Positions 33,973-42,842 of a DNA stretch of 64,000 nt are shown piece after piece. This DNA is from Lentibacillus siamensis (GTDB lineage Bacteria; Bacillota; Bacilli; Bacillales; Amphibacillaceae), in the NCBI RefSeq assembly GCF_039522605.1, contig NZ_BAAADS010000010.1, positions 1-64,000 on the forward strand. Reading direction: 5' to 3'. Numbering within the stretch: position 1 is the stretch's first letter; each line of letters begins with the position of its first letter. The notes beneath the pieces are model-generated. The model saw only the letters and a program-made list of their open reading frames with translations. It was not told the origin of the DNA and made no database searches. The translations under genes were made by a program, and so were the position numbers.

Positions 33973-35500
33973 TCAAAAACTAAATACATACTTTCAGATT
34001 GATTCATATCGACCGGGACAAAAGGAGATTATTCAGGATGTGGTATCGGGAAAAGATGTCCTGGGTATTCTGCCGACAGGATCAGGAAAATCATTATGTT
34101 ACCAGTTACCTGCGCTGCTTATGGATGGATTAACAATCGTGGTATCCCCACTGATTTCATTGATGCAGGACCAGGTAAAACAGTTAAAATCAAAAGGATT
34201 TAAAAATGCAGCTGCATTAAACAGCTTCATGGATCCGGAAGAAAGAAACCATGTGCTTCGAAATATAAGTCGATTCCATTTAATTTATATTTCACCTGAA
34301 TTATTACAGCAGCGTAAACTGATTGAGTTATTCAGCCGTATAAAAATAAGCCTGTTTGTCATTGATGAGGCACATTGTATCTCCCAGTGGGGCCATGATT
34401 TCAGACCAGATTATTTGCGATTGGGCGCTGTCATGGAGCAATTGGGAAATCCGGTTGTATTGGCATTAAGTGCAACAGCAACTGAAGAAATTCAACATGA
34501 TATCATTGCTGCACTAAACAGGGATTCCATTATAAAACATAAATATCCTATTGACCGGCAAAATATTACGTTTGCGGTCGAACATATGAATAGCAACCTG
34601 GATAAAAGGCAATTTTTGACAGATTTATTCAGGCAATATCGTGTTCCGGCTTTGATCTATTTTACAAGCAGACGCATGAGTGAGGAAACAGCACATTATC
34701 TTTCTCTAAACCTTCCCTCCCACAGGATTGCTTTTTATCACGGGGGAATGGATCAGAATGACCGGATTACGATTCAGCAGCAGTTTATGAACGATCAGCT
34801 GGATATTATATGTTGTACCAGTGCTTTTGGAATGGGAATAGATAAGCACAATATTCGGCTGGTTGTCCACTATCATCTTCCTCCACAAATTGAATCTTAC
34901 ATTCAGGAAGTGGGCAGGGCAGGACGAGATGGAAAGCGAAGTATAGGGGTTCTATTGTATGCACAAGGTGATGAGCAAATTCCGGAATCAATTATTTCAG
35001 GTGAACTGCCAACTGGTGATATGGTGCGTGCTATCTTTCAACGATTGGATGACTTGTGTAGTTTTACAGCGGATTTTACTGAAGTTAAAAATCAGCTGAT
35101 AGACGAATTCCAGTTTAATGATATTCAATGGCGATTTTTACACTATCAATTCGAAAAACATGGTATGATGAAGGAAAATAAATTTGTTCATGAATCCAAA
35201 CGGTGGGAAGAAGCGGAAACAAATATTGCCAGCCTTGCCGGTCATCGTAATTCCCTAAAGGAAGCGAAGTTGGCAGAAATGGTAAGGTGGATCAAACAAA
35301 CTAATTGTCTGCGTAAGCATCTGTACAAAAGCTTCCAGGATACCTATGAGAAGCCGAAAAATATGTGCTGCAGCAATTGCGGTTTTTCATTATCCGAATG
35401 GGCGCCTGATCAGACACAAAGTGAAGACAGCGTGACGACCTGGCAGATGAAATTGCGTCATATACTATTAAGTGGGGTACAACATGACCAGGCAAAGTGA
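33950..35500 (+). CDS. recS: RecQ-like ATP-dependent DNA helicase RecS
   Basis: RecS is a short RecQ-family 3'-5' helicase involved in DNA repair. It shows Walker A LPTGSGKSLCYQLP, the DEAH box VIDEAHCISQWGHDFRPDY, motif V/VI in FGMGIDKHNIRLVVHYHLPP and QEVGRAGRDG, and zinc-binding cysteines (CLRKH and CCSNCG). It lacks a C-terminal HRDC domain. No ATG is available; TTG at 33950 is preferred since AGGTGA precedes it, with GTG at 33941 as an alternative. Either start overlaps ypbB, suggesting coupled translation. Confidence 0.9.
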   Translation: MISQGQIDQKLNTYFQIDSYRPGQKEIIQDVVSGKDVLGILPTGSGKSLCYQLPALLMDGLTIVVSPLISLMQDQVKQLKSKGFKNAAALNSFMDPEERNHVLRNISRFHLIYISPELLQQRKLIELFSRIKISLFVIDEAHCISQWGHDFRPDYLRLGAVMEQLGNPVVLALSATATEEIQHDIIAALNRDSIIKHKYPIDRQNITFAVEHMNSNLDKRQFLTDLFRQYRVPALIYFTSRRMSEETAHYLSLNLPSHRIAFYHGGMDQNDRITIQQQFMNDQLDIICCTSAFGMGIDKHNIRLVVHYHLPPQIESYIQEVGRAGRDGKRSIGVLLYAQGDEQIPESIISGELPTGDMVRAIFQRLDDLCSFTADFTEVKNQLIDEFQFNDIQWRFLHYQFEKHGMMKENKFVHESKRWEEAETNIASLAGHRNSLKEAKLAEMVRWIKQTNCLRKHLYKSFQDTYEKPKNMCCSNCGFSLSEWAPDQTQSEDSVTTWQMKLRHILLSGVQHDQAK

Positions 35501-36074
35501 AATAATAAAGCAACTATCAGATGCAGAATTAAACAAGCAACTAATATTTTCCCAGGTTGTTTTGCTTGTTATAGGAGGATTCCTTAGTATATTCCTGTTT
35601 GACGAGCTTACATTATGGTTTAAGATATTCGAGTGGGATTTGCCGGATATTCTTTACTATGGAGTATGTTCAGGTTTGTTAATTGTCGTGGCTGATTTGT
35701 TGTTGATTAAAATTTTTCCAAAGCGGTATTATGACGACGACGGAATCAATGCGAGGATTTTTGGCAATCGGAAAGTAACAGAAACTTTTGCACTAACACT
35801 GCTTGTGGCATTTTCTGAGGAAATATTATTCAGAGGAGTTATCCAGACAACATTTGGATACTTGATTGCCAGTGTTCTTTTTGCACTGATTCATTTCAGG
35901 TATTTAGGAAAGCCTGTATTATTCATTTCAGTCCTTGCTGTCAGTTTTTATCTTGGCTATATCTTTTTGCTGACAGAGAATTTGCTTGTTACAATAACAT
36001 CACATTTTATTGTTGATTTCATGTTGGGTATTGTAATCCGTTATCAAAAGTGGGGTGTCGAAAATGAGTCATGA
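35484..36074 (+). CDS. ypbD: CPBP-family intramembrane metalloprotease YpbD
   Basis: This 196-residue membrane protein has the CAAX-protease/bacteriocin-processing (CPBP, ABI) motifs: the Glu-Glu motif in SEEILFRGV, a His in ALIHFRYLG and a further His in ITSHFIVDFML. About six membrane helices are seen. The substrate is unknown. The start at 35484 after GTGGGG overlaps the recS end by 17 bases, and the gene overlaps the next by 11 bases. Confidence 0.87.
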   Translation: MTRQSEIIKQLSDAELNKQLIFSQVVLLVIGGFLSIFLFDELTLWFKIFEWDLPDILYYGVCSGLLIVVADLLLIKIFPKRYYDDDGINARIFGNRKVTETFALTLLVAFSEEILFRGVIQTTFGYLIASVLFALIHFRYLGKPVLFISVLAVSFYLGYIFLLTENLLVTITSHFIVDFMLGIVIRYQKWGVENES

Positions 36075-36375
36075 ACCTGAAAAACATGAAGACAACGGAA
36101 CTGAATTAAAGCGATTATTTGATGAAGTGCAAAGTGAGGCAAGCATTAATAAACCGTCTGAAACAGATGAAACTCCATATCCTCCGAAAACAGAACGTCA
36201 AATAGATGTATTAAATCTGCCTCCTAGGACAGAAGTACATAGCGGCAAAAAAGATCATGCACGCATTAAAATAAATCATGCGATGCTGCGGTTTATATTC
36301 GTAATTATTATACTTGTTTTAGTACTCGGCGGCTCCTTCTTTCTTTGGGGAGAAGAGATTTTGAAAGTTTTTTAA
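36064..36375 (+). CDS. Short YpbE-position membrane protein
   Basis: This 103-residue protein has a charged, probably disordered N-terminal part (1-77) and one C-terminal membrane helix (about 78-97), followed by only a few residues. In B. subtilis the equivalent position holds YpbE, which continues after its helix into a linker and a LysM domain. That outer part is absent here. It could be a shortened YpbE or an unrelated protein in the same place; function unknown. GTGGGGTG precedes the ATG. Confidence 0.7.
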   Translation: MSHEPEKHEDNGTELKRLFDEVQSEASINKPSETDETPYPPKTERQIDVLNLPPRTEVHSGKKDHARIKINHAMLRFIFVIIILVLVLGGSFFLWGEEILKVF

Positions 36376-36425
36376 TTCCAATTCGTAAAAATACATTTCA
36401 ATATTTCAGAATCAATTGTTTCGAC

Positions 36426-36466
36426 AAGCATCCCGTATCACAAAAGTGGTACGGGATGCTTAATTT
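36426..36466 (+). terminator. Terminator after the ypbB-recS operon
   Basis: A 16-pair stem joins AAGCATCCCGTATCAC to GTGGTACGGGATGCTT (36446-36461) around AAAA, with T5 following. Confidence 0.9.
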
Positions 36467-36541
36467 TTGACGTATATTTGTTAAATAATCCACATACGTA
36501 TGTAATTGGAATAAAAAACTTACATCAGGATGGGTGATGAA

Positions 36542-38623
36542 ATGTCAAAGGATAAAGAAAATAATCCGAATCAACCCGACGATAACAGACGGCCGTTTAA
36601 TAACGAAAAAGATGAACAACTTGAACAATACCGGGAAAAAAATACGGGACCAGGTAAGGACATGACAGATGATGCCGGGTTTAAAATTTCTAATGACAGG
36701 TGGTCTTTAAAAGCCGGAAAGCGTGGACCAACGTTATTCCAGGATTTTCATTTCTACAGAAAACAGTCACATTTCAGTCGGGAAAGGATTCCCGAAAAGG
36801 TAGTTCATGCTAGAGGTGACGGGGCATACGGTGAATTTGAGTTATATAAATCAATGAGACATGTCACGAGAGCACATTTTTTACAAGAACCGGGAACGAA
36901 AACACCGGTGTTTGTCCGATTTTCCAATTTTATAGGGAGTAAAGGTTCTAAGGATACAGCGATTGATATTCGTGGTTTCGCAACGAAATTTTACACGCAG
37001 GAAGGAAATTACGATATGCTTGCACTATCTTTTGCTGTATTCGCAATTATGGATGCTATGAAGTTTGCCGATTTCACTCATGCGGTTAAACCGAATCCGC
37101 GCACAGGAGTTCCTCAGGCTACTATTGCGCACGATAATACTTGGGATTATATCGCCAATAATCAAGAAATTGCCCATTTTATTATGTGGCTGATGTCATA
37201 TCGGGGGCGTCCAAAAAACTGGCGAATGATGGAAGCATGGCCAGTCAACACATTTCGATTTATCAATGAGCACGGGAAATCAACGTTTGTCAGATATGTA
37301 TGGAAACCTGTACTAGGTGTCCATTCATTGTTACTGGATGAAGCAAATACAATAGGTGGTGTCGATCCGGATTACCACCGTCGCGATTTACATCAAGCGA
37401 TTGAACGTGGAGCATATCCAGAGTATGAGCTCGGTGTACAGCTCATCCCAGAGGAAGATGAATTCAATTATGATTTTGATATTTTGGATGATACAAAATT
37501 GTGGCCCGAAGAGGTAGTTCCTGTAGAGATTATCGGTAAAATGACATTGAACAGACTGGTTGATAACCACTTTACAGAAGAAGAACAGTCTTCATTTGAT
37601 CCAGCTACGGTTGTACCGGGAATTGATTTCACCGATGATCCAGTGTTACAGGGCAGATCATTTGCTTATCGCGACACGGATTATCACCGGCTTGGTACTG
37701 CAAACATTAATAATATACCGGTTAACCAGCCTATTACCGAAAGGAATTTTAATCAACGACAAGGCGCTGCTCGTCATCGGATTGATGTTGACTCCGTAAA
37801 TTATCATGAAAACTCACTTGCAAATAATACACCTTCAGAGACACCTCCTGAAAAAGGGGGGTATGCCCATTATCCCGAGAAAGTGGATGGGCATAAAACA
37901 AGAGAACGGCCAGGTGAGTCATTTTATGATTTTTTCTCACAGCCAAGACTTTTTTGGAACAGTATGACACCTGTCGAAAAACGGCACATTGTGGAAACAT
38001 TTACCTTCCACCTTGGATATGTGAAAAGTAAATCAGTCCGGCAGCAAGTTGTTAATATGTTTGTCAATGTAGATAAGGAGATGGCAAGTCAAATTGCTGA
38101 TAATATAGGCGTTGACCGTCCAAAAGGAACAAATGTGCCGGTAACAGAAAGCTCCCCTTCACTTACCAATACAAACTATTATGCTTATACCCAAAAGGTT
38201 GCTGTTTTAATTGGCAATGGTTTTAATGGAAGAGAGATAATCAATAAACTCAATACCTTACAGCAATATGGGGTCTTTATAGAAATTGTAAGTGAAAATC
38301 TGGGTACCGTTACGGGAGATGATGGCACAGAAATTGAGGTCGATCAAATATTCACTTCAACATATTCAGTCTTATATGACTCCATCTATGTTGTCGGGGG
38401 TACGACTAAAAATCAGGCGTTATTCAATCAAAATATTCGGGATTTCATTCATGATGCTTATAAACATTATAAACCGATTGGTGTAGCAACCAGTGCAATG
38501 TCTAATTTCAGGAAAAGGAATGAAAATAACTTATCCGGTGTTGTTTTTGCCGCCAATAATCCGAACTTTGCAAGAGAATTCGTATCAGCAATTGCCCAAC
38601 AGCGCTTTTGGGATCGAACATAA
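36542..38623 (+). CDS. katE: Large-subunit catalase with C-terminal flavodoxin-like domain
   Basis: This clade 2 (HPII-type) monofunctional haem catalase has 693 residues. An N-terminal extension (1-65) is followed by the catalase core with the distal His in EKVVHARGDGAYGEF, FSNFIGSKGS and IRGFATKFYT. The proximal haem-ligand Tyr is in GRSFAYRDTDYHRLG. The last 150 residues form the DJ-1/PfpI-like domain (from YTQKVAVLIGNGFNG) typical of large catalases. It removes hydrogen peroxide. The start at 36542 follows a GATGGGTGATGAA stretch. It is an extra gene between the ypbE and ypbH positions; no PerR box or sigma-B promoter was recognised. Confidence 0.94.
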   Translation: MSKDKENNPNQPDDNRRPFNNEKDEQLEQYREKNTGPGKDMTDDAGFKISNDRWSLKAGKRGPTLFQDFHFYRKQSHFSRERIPEKVVHARGDGAYGEFELYKSMRHVTRAHFLQEPGTKTPVFVRFSNFIGSKGSKDTAIDIRGFATKFYTQEGNYDMLALSFAVFAIMDAMKFADFTHAVKPNPRTGVPQATIAHDNTWDYIANNQEIAHFIMWLMSYRGRPKNWRMMEAWPVNTFRFINEHGKSTFVRYVWKPVLGVHSLLLDEANTIGGVDPDYHRRDLHQAIERGAYPEYELGVQLIPEEDEFNYDFDILDDTKLWPEEVVPVEIIGKMTLNRLVDNHFTEEEQSSFDPATVVPGIDFTDDPVLQGRSFAYRDTDYHRLGTANINNIPVNQPITERNFNQRQGAARHRIDVDSVNYHENSLANNTPSETPPEKGGYAHYPEKVDGHKTRERPGESFYDFFSQPRLFWNSMTPVEKRHIVETFTFHLGYVKSKSVRQQVVNMFVNVDKEMASQIADNIGVDRPKGTNVPVTESSPSLTNTNYYAYTQKVAVLIGNGFNGREIINKLNTLQQYGVFIEIVSENLGTVTGDDGTEIEVDQIFTSTYSVLYDSIYVVGGTTKNQALFNQNIRDFIHDAYKHYKPIGVATSAMSNFRKRNENNLSGVVFAANNPNFAREFVSAIAQQRFWDRT

Positions 38624-38671
38624 CATAAAATGAAATGGACGGAACAGTAGTTTAAGATGATATAGATGATT

Positions 38672-38708
38672 AAAAACCCGTATCACTATAGTGGGGATAC
38701 GGGTTTTT
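38672..38708 (+). terminator. Terminator after katE
   Basis: AAAAACCCGTATC (38672-38684) pairs perfectly with GATACGGGTTTTT (38696-38708). The rest of the 344-base gap to ypbH holds a possible TATAAT at 38917 but no convincing gene. Confidence 0.88.
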
Positions 38709-38967
38709 ATATTGTGCAAAATCCAGTTATTTGCATATAATGACGAAGGACTGATTACGTTATGGTTAGGAGGGTTTTATAAAGTTGAGTGGAATAGGTT
38801 TACTTTAAAACATAATACTAATATCCTAATACATAAAATGGTTTGGGTTGGTTTTTACAGAATGGGCATGTATAATTTGCCTGTAAATGTTCAACAATTG
38901 CCAAATTGACATATAGTATAATAAATGGGATAAAAGAAACCATTCGGCATATAAAGGGGGATGCTTT

Positions 38968-39546
38968 ATGCGTATAGAACAAGTGTCCAGCAGTCAATTC
39001 ACGATTTTTCTTACGTTTGATGACTTAATCGACCGGGGCTTTACGAAAGAAGACTTGTGGCATGACGTTTCAAGTGTGCGCAGTCTATTCAGCGATATGA
39101 TGTATGAAGCCAGTACGGAACTGGATTTTGAGCTGGAGGGGATACTGCTTGTACAGGTTCATTTGATGCAGGCACAGGGTATGCATGTCGTTGTTACAAA
39201 AAAGAACGAAAATATCAGCTGGGATGAGGATTTTATTGAGATGAAAGTTACCTTGGATGAAAGTAAAGAACTGATTTTTTCATTTGCCGAATTTGAAGAC
39301 ATCATCCAGGTTTCCTCCTATTTAACGAAGCTTAACGTGGATGGTGGCCAGGTATACTATTTTAACAACAGCTATTATATGCTTCTTCATGAAAGCGAAC
39401 TGACGTATACTGACAAAGAGGATATTATTGCTGTTATGTCGGAGTTTTCAACTCCGAGTATCATTACATCTTTCCGGCTTAAAGAGTATGGTAAAGCTAT
39501 AATGTCGGAAAAAGCCGTGCAACGGGTCGTGAAAGCATTTTTATGA
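38968..39546 (+). CDS. ypbH: MecA-family adaptor YpbH (MecB)
   Basis: MecA-type adaptors deliver substrates to the ClpCP protease. The 192-residue protein has the characteristic start MRIEQVSSSQFTIFLTFDDL, including the basic-acidic N-terminal substrate-binding domain, a poorly conserved middle and the C-terminal ClpC-binding domain (from about residue 105). Its place before gudB identifies it as the YpbH paralogue rather than MecA. AAAGGGGG precedes the ATG. Confidence 0.85.
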   Translation: MRIEQVSSSQFTIFLTFDDLIDRGFTKEDLWHDVSSVRSLFSDMMYEASTELDFELEGILLVQVHLMQAQGMHVVVTKKNENISWDEDFIEMKVTLDESKELIFSFAEFEDIIQVSSYLTKLNVDGGQVYYFNNSYYMLLHESELTYTDKEDIIAVMSEFSTPSIITSFRLKEYGKAIMSEKAVQRVVKAFL

Positions 39547-39573
39547 TAAAATGAAGGTAGCCGACATACAGAA

Positions 39574-39588
39574 ATGCAATCGCTTGCA
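39574..39588 (+). promoter_or_regulatory. Candidate cre site upstream of gudB
   Basis: ATGCAATCGCTTGCA fits the catabolite-responsive element consensus WTGNAANCGNWNNCW at every position and is nearly palindromic. It lies about 40 bases upstream of the gudB -35 hexamer. Confidence 0.65.
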
Positions 39589-39627
39589 GCGGGTTATAAA
39601 TTTTGCGGAGAAAATAGATTTATATTA

Positions 39628-39655
39628 TTGCATATTTAATTTGAAAGTGTATACT
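39628..39655 (+). promoter_or_regulatory. Sigma-A promoter of gudB
   Basis: TTGCAT (39628-39633) and TATACT (39650-39655) are 16 bases apart, about 60 bases before the start codon. Confidence 0.65.
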
Positions 39656-39715
39656 AATCTCTGAGTAAAGCTATAATCAAAACAATTATTAATTGACATT
39701 CTAGGAGGTAAATTC

Positions 39716-40996
39716 ATGGTAGCCGATAAAGCAGCAGATTCTACCAAAGAGGAAAATAATAAGATGGATGTGTTAAGTTCAACACGAACTGTTGTTAAGA
39801 CTGCACTGGAAAAACTGGGTTACCCTGATGAAGTATTTGAGTTGTTAAAGGACCCAATCCGTATGATGACAGTAAGAATTCCAGTCAGAATGGATGATGG
39901 ATCAATCAAAATCTTCACCGGATATCGTGCGCAGCACAATGATGCAGTTGGACCAACAAAAGGCGGTGTCAGATTTCATCCAAACGTAACAGAAACAGAA
40001 GTAAAAGCTTTATCCATATGGATGAGCTTAAAAGCAGGCATTGTAGATTTGCCATATGGTGGAGGTAAAGGCGGAATTGTATGCGATCCGCGGGAAATGT
40101 CATTCCGGGAGCTTGAGGGGATAAGTCGAGGTTATGTCCGGGCAATCAGTCAGATCGTTGGACCTACAAAAGATATTCCTGCACCAGATGTGTTCACAAA
40201 CTCGCAAATTATGGCTTGGATGCTTGATGAATACAGTCGTATTGATGAATTTAACAATCCAGGATTTATTACCGGTAAGCCAATTGTTCTCGGCGGTTCA
40301 CACGGAAGAGAATCTGCTACTGCAAAAGGTGTTACAATTGTTATAAATGAAGCAGCAAAGAAAAGAGGTATTGATGTAAAAGGAGCAAGGGTAGTTGTTC
40401 AAGGCTTTGGTAACGCTGGAAGTTTCCTGGCCAAGTTTTTACACGATGCCGGCGCCAAGATAGTTGGAATTTCCGACGCTTATGGTGGACTCCATGATCC
40501 TGATGGACTTGATATAGACTACCTTCTGGACAGAAGAGACAGCTTTGGTACAGTCACCAAACTGTTTAACGATACCATCACCAATGAGGAATTACTGGAA
40601 TTGGATTGCGATATTCTAGTTCCGGCGGCAGTTGAAAATCAAATAACTGAAAAAAATGCTGATCGGATTAAGGCTGATATTGTAGTCGAAGCCGCTAATG
40701 GACCGACTACACTGGAAGGAACCAAAATATTAACAGAGCGAGGCATCCTGTTAGTACCCGATGTGTTATCTTCTGCCGGTGGTGTTACAGTATCCTATTT
40801 TGAGTGGGTACAAAATAACCAGGGATATTATTGGGAAGAAGATGAGATTGAAGAGAAATTGCAATCCATCATGATTAAGGCATTCAATAATATTTACAAT
40901 ACTGCTCAGACCAGGCGGGTAGATATGCGACTTGCCGCTTATATGATTGGTGTGCGGAAAATGGCCGAAGCAGCCAGATTCCGTGGATGGGTTTAA
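39716..40996 (+). CDS. gudB: NAD-specific glutamate dehydrogenase
   Basis: The enzyme oxidises glutamate to 2-oxoglutarate and ammonia. The 426-residue protein is very like GudB/RocG: the catalytic Lys region is GGVRFHPNVTETEVKALSIW with LPYGGGKGGI, and the NAD-binding VVVQGFGNAGS follows near residue 225. There is no active-site duplication like that inactivating gudB in the B. subtilis reference strain, so the enzyme should be active. TAGGAGG precedes the ATG, and a cre-like site lies upstream. Position before ypdA favours gudB over rocG. Confidence 0.93.
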   Translation: MVADKAADSTKEENNKMDVLSSTRTVVKTALEKLGYPDEVFELLKDPIRMMTVRIPVRMDDGSIKIFTGYRAQHNDAVGPTKGGVRFHPNVTETEVKALSIWMSLKAGIVDLPYGGGKGGIVCDPREMSFRELEGISRGYVRAISQIVGPTKDIPAPDVFTNSQIMAWMLDEYSRIDEFNNPGFITGKPIVLGGSHGRESATAKGVTIVINEAAKKRGIDVKGARVVVQGFGNAGSFLAKFLHDAGAKIVGISDAYGGLHDPDGLDIDYLLDRRDSFGTVTKLFNDTITNEELLELDCDILVPAAVENQITEKNADRIKADIVVEAANGPTTLEGTKILTERGILLVPDVLSSAGGVTVSYFEWVQNNQGYYWEEDEIEEKLQSIMIKAFNNIYNTAQTRRVDMRLAAYMIGVRKMAEAARFRGWV

Positions 40997-41026
40997 TTAT
41001 CGATTTCAAAACAGAATAAATGACGA

Positions 41027-41063
41027 AAAAACTCTTATCATGTATAGTTGGATAGGAGTTTTT
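41027..41063 (+). terminator. Terminator after gudB
   Basis: AAAAACTCTTATC (41027-41039) pairs imperfectly with GGATAGGAGTTTTT (41050-41063), ending in a T run. Confidence 0.8.
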
Positions 41064-41246
41064 TTATTGTAGGAAGTGGTTTGCTTCCGGGAAAATCGAG
41101 CAGTGGCAGCGGTTAGAAAACGCCGTTTGTGACAGATGCTACACTTTTGCCAGGAGTGGAAAATCAGCCTATGAATTTAGAGAAAAAACTTTGAAAGAAT
41201 ACTTATAAATAATTTTATTGATGGGGATAAAGGAAGTGCGTAAGAT

Positions 41247-42224
41247 ATGGAAATGGAAAATACGATAATTATCGGTGGCGGTCCATGCGGAATGTCCTGT
41301 GCGATTGAACTGCAGAAACATGGGATCAGACCGTTGATTATTGAAAAGGGAAATATTGTTAATACGATTTATAACTTCCCAACACATCAGACTTTTTTCA
41401 GTTCTAGCGAAAAGCTTGAGATTGGGGATCTTCCGTTTATTACGGAACTCAAAAAGCCTGTACGAAATCAGGCCTTGGCATATTATCGTGCTGTGGCAGA
41501 ACGAAAGGATATCCGGCTGAATACGTTTGAAAAAGTTATGGAAGTTATTAAAAACGGTGAAACGTTTTTGGTTCGGACAGAAAAGTCAGGTAATCAAAAA
41601 GCCGAATATTGGGCTAAAAATGTCATTATCGCTACAGGCTACTATGATCAGCCCAACCATATGAATATACCCGGTGAAGGTCTTCCAAAAGTGATGCATT
41701 ACTTTAAGGAGGCACATCCGTTTTTTCATAAAAATGTTGTTGTCATCGGAGGGAAAAACTCTGCAGTTGATGCCACACTGGAGTTGCACAAAGCAGGAGC
41801 AAACATAACGGTTTTGTATAGAGGGAACGATTATTCGAAAAGTATTAAACCGTGGATATTACCGGAGTTCGATTCACTTGTTAGAAAAGGTATTGTTCAG
41901 ATGGAATTTAATGCCAAAACATTGGAGATCATGAACGATCAGGTGGAATACATGGCGAATGGTGAAATCAAAACAATTGCCAATGATTTTGTGTTTGCAA
42001 TGACAGGGTATAAACCTAATAATGAATTTATGAAACAAATTGGCATATCTGTTGATAAATTCAGTGGCAAGCCTGCTTTTGATGAAAATACGTATGAAAC
42101 CAATGTTCCAAATGCATATGTGGCAGGAGTTGTTGCAGCAGGCTACAACAATAATGAAATCTTTATTGAAAACGGACGGCATCACGGTAAACAAATCGCT
42201 GAAGCTATAATAAAGAAGCGTTAA
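41247..42224 (+). CDS. ypdA: Bacillithiol disulfide reductase YpdA
   Basis: YpdA (Bdr) is an NADPH-dependent flavoprotein that reduces bacillithiol disulfide. The 325-residue protein has the FAD-binding IIIGGGPCGMSCAIE at the N terminus and the NADPH-binding VVVIGGKNSAVDATLEL near residue 167. The Cys in GGPCGM is the conserved residue proposed to act in catalysis. Its place after gudB is conserved in Bacillus. It implies that the organism uses bacillithiol. Confidence 0.9.
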   Translation: MEMENTIIIGGGPCGMSCAIELQKHGIRPLIIEKGNIVNTIYNFPTHQTFFSSSEKLEIGDLPFITELKKPVRNQALAYYRAVAERKDIRLNTFEKVMEVIKNGETFLVRTEKSGNQKAEYWAKNVIIATGYYDQPNHMNIPGEGLPKVMHYFKEAHPFFHKNVVVIGGKNSAVDATLELHKAGANITVLYRGNDYSKSIKPWILPEFDSLVRKGIVQMEFNAKTLEIMNDQVEYMANGEIKTIANDFVFAMTGYKPNNEFMKQIGISVDKFSGKPAFDENTYETNVPNAYVAGVVAAGYNNNEIFIENGRHHGKQIAEAIIKKR

Positions 42225-42256
42225 CCCGAATTCCTCGCCGGGTAAATAAAAACATT

Positions 42257-42296
42257 ATCCCGTATCATTTTTGACATGGTACGGGATGAATTTTTT
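42257..42296 (+). terminator. Terminator after ypdA
   Basis: ATCCCGTATCA (42257-42267) pairs with TGGTACGGGAT (42277-42287), followed after two bases by a T6 run. Confidence 0.85.
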
Positions 42297-42365
42297 GGGA
42301 AAAAGTGTTTAAGTGTCAGGTTCATTTCATGAATTTTTGGTCTTTTAAAACAATACAGTAGAACT

Positions 42366-42799
42366 AAACTGCGCCATAGTATGATGTTCTACCACCGCTG
42401 CGGAAATACACTTCGCTTTCCGGGGGCGGCTGCTGAGCCTCTTCGTGCTATCGCACTTCAGTGTCTCACCTATGCCTCAGCTCCCCCAGGAGTCTCCGTG
42501 TATTTCCTCCGCTATTTTTACGTTTATGACTCTTTGCTTATAGAATAACGGTTGATACCACTACACTAGTCCGGGTGAGCGGAGGGCGGTGACTCCTGCG
42601 GGAACAGCACGAGTCCGAAGACCCCGCAGAGCGGTTGGAAAAGGAAGGTCGACTAAAACCGGCCTTTGCGGCCAACGTCGATATACCCCTTGCCGGGGCA
42701 AGGCCGTGCCCGCGGAAAGCATCCGCCCGGAGCGATCCCGGATGGTAGGACGAGAACGGACTAATTATAGCAAATATTCCAGTAATTATGTCGCAGTTT
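42366..42799. repeat. Repeat element with terminal inverted repeats (copy 2)
   Basis: This 434-base element is bounded by AAACTGCGCCAT (42366-42377) and ATGTCGCAGTTT (42788-42799), matching inverted at 11 of 12 positions. The same GAACTAAACTG begins both this copy and the one at 3715. It contains a palindromic module (42395-42513) starting CCGCTGCGGAAATACAC and ending TGTATTTCCTCCGCT, and a second GC-rich module (about 42575-42745) with GACTCCTGCGGGAACAGCAC. No transposase frame is present. It occupies most of the gap between ypdA and ansA. Confidence 0.7.
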
Positions 42800-42842
42800 A
42801 AGGATTTAATGTCAAGAACAATATAATAATTACCGATTGTTG

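Noticed and set aside
38691..38909. 72-residue frame between katE and ypbH
   Set aside because: It begins inside the katE terminator hairpin, lacks a ribosome-binding site and resembles no family.
42589..42801. Arg-rich 70-residue frame in the second repeat element
   Set aside because: Its composition follows from GC-rich palindromic repeat DNA; there is no ribosome-binding site or protein-like pattern.
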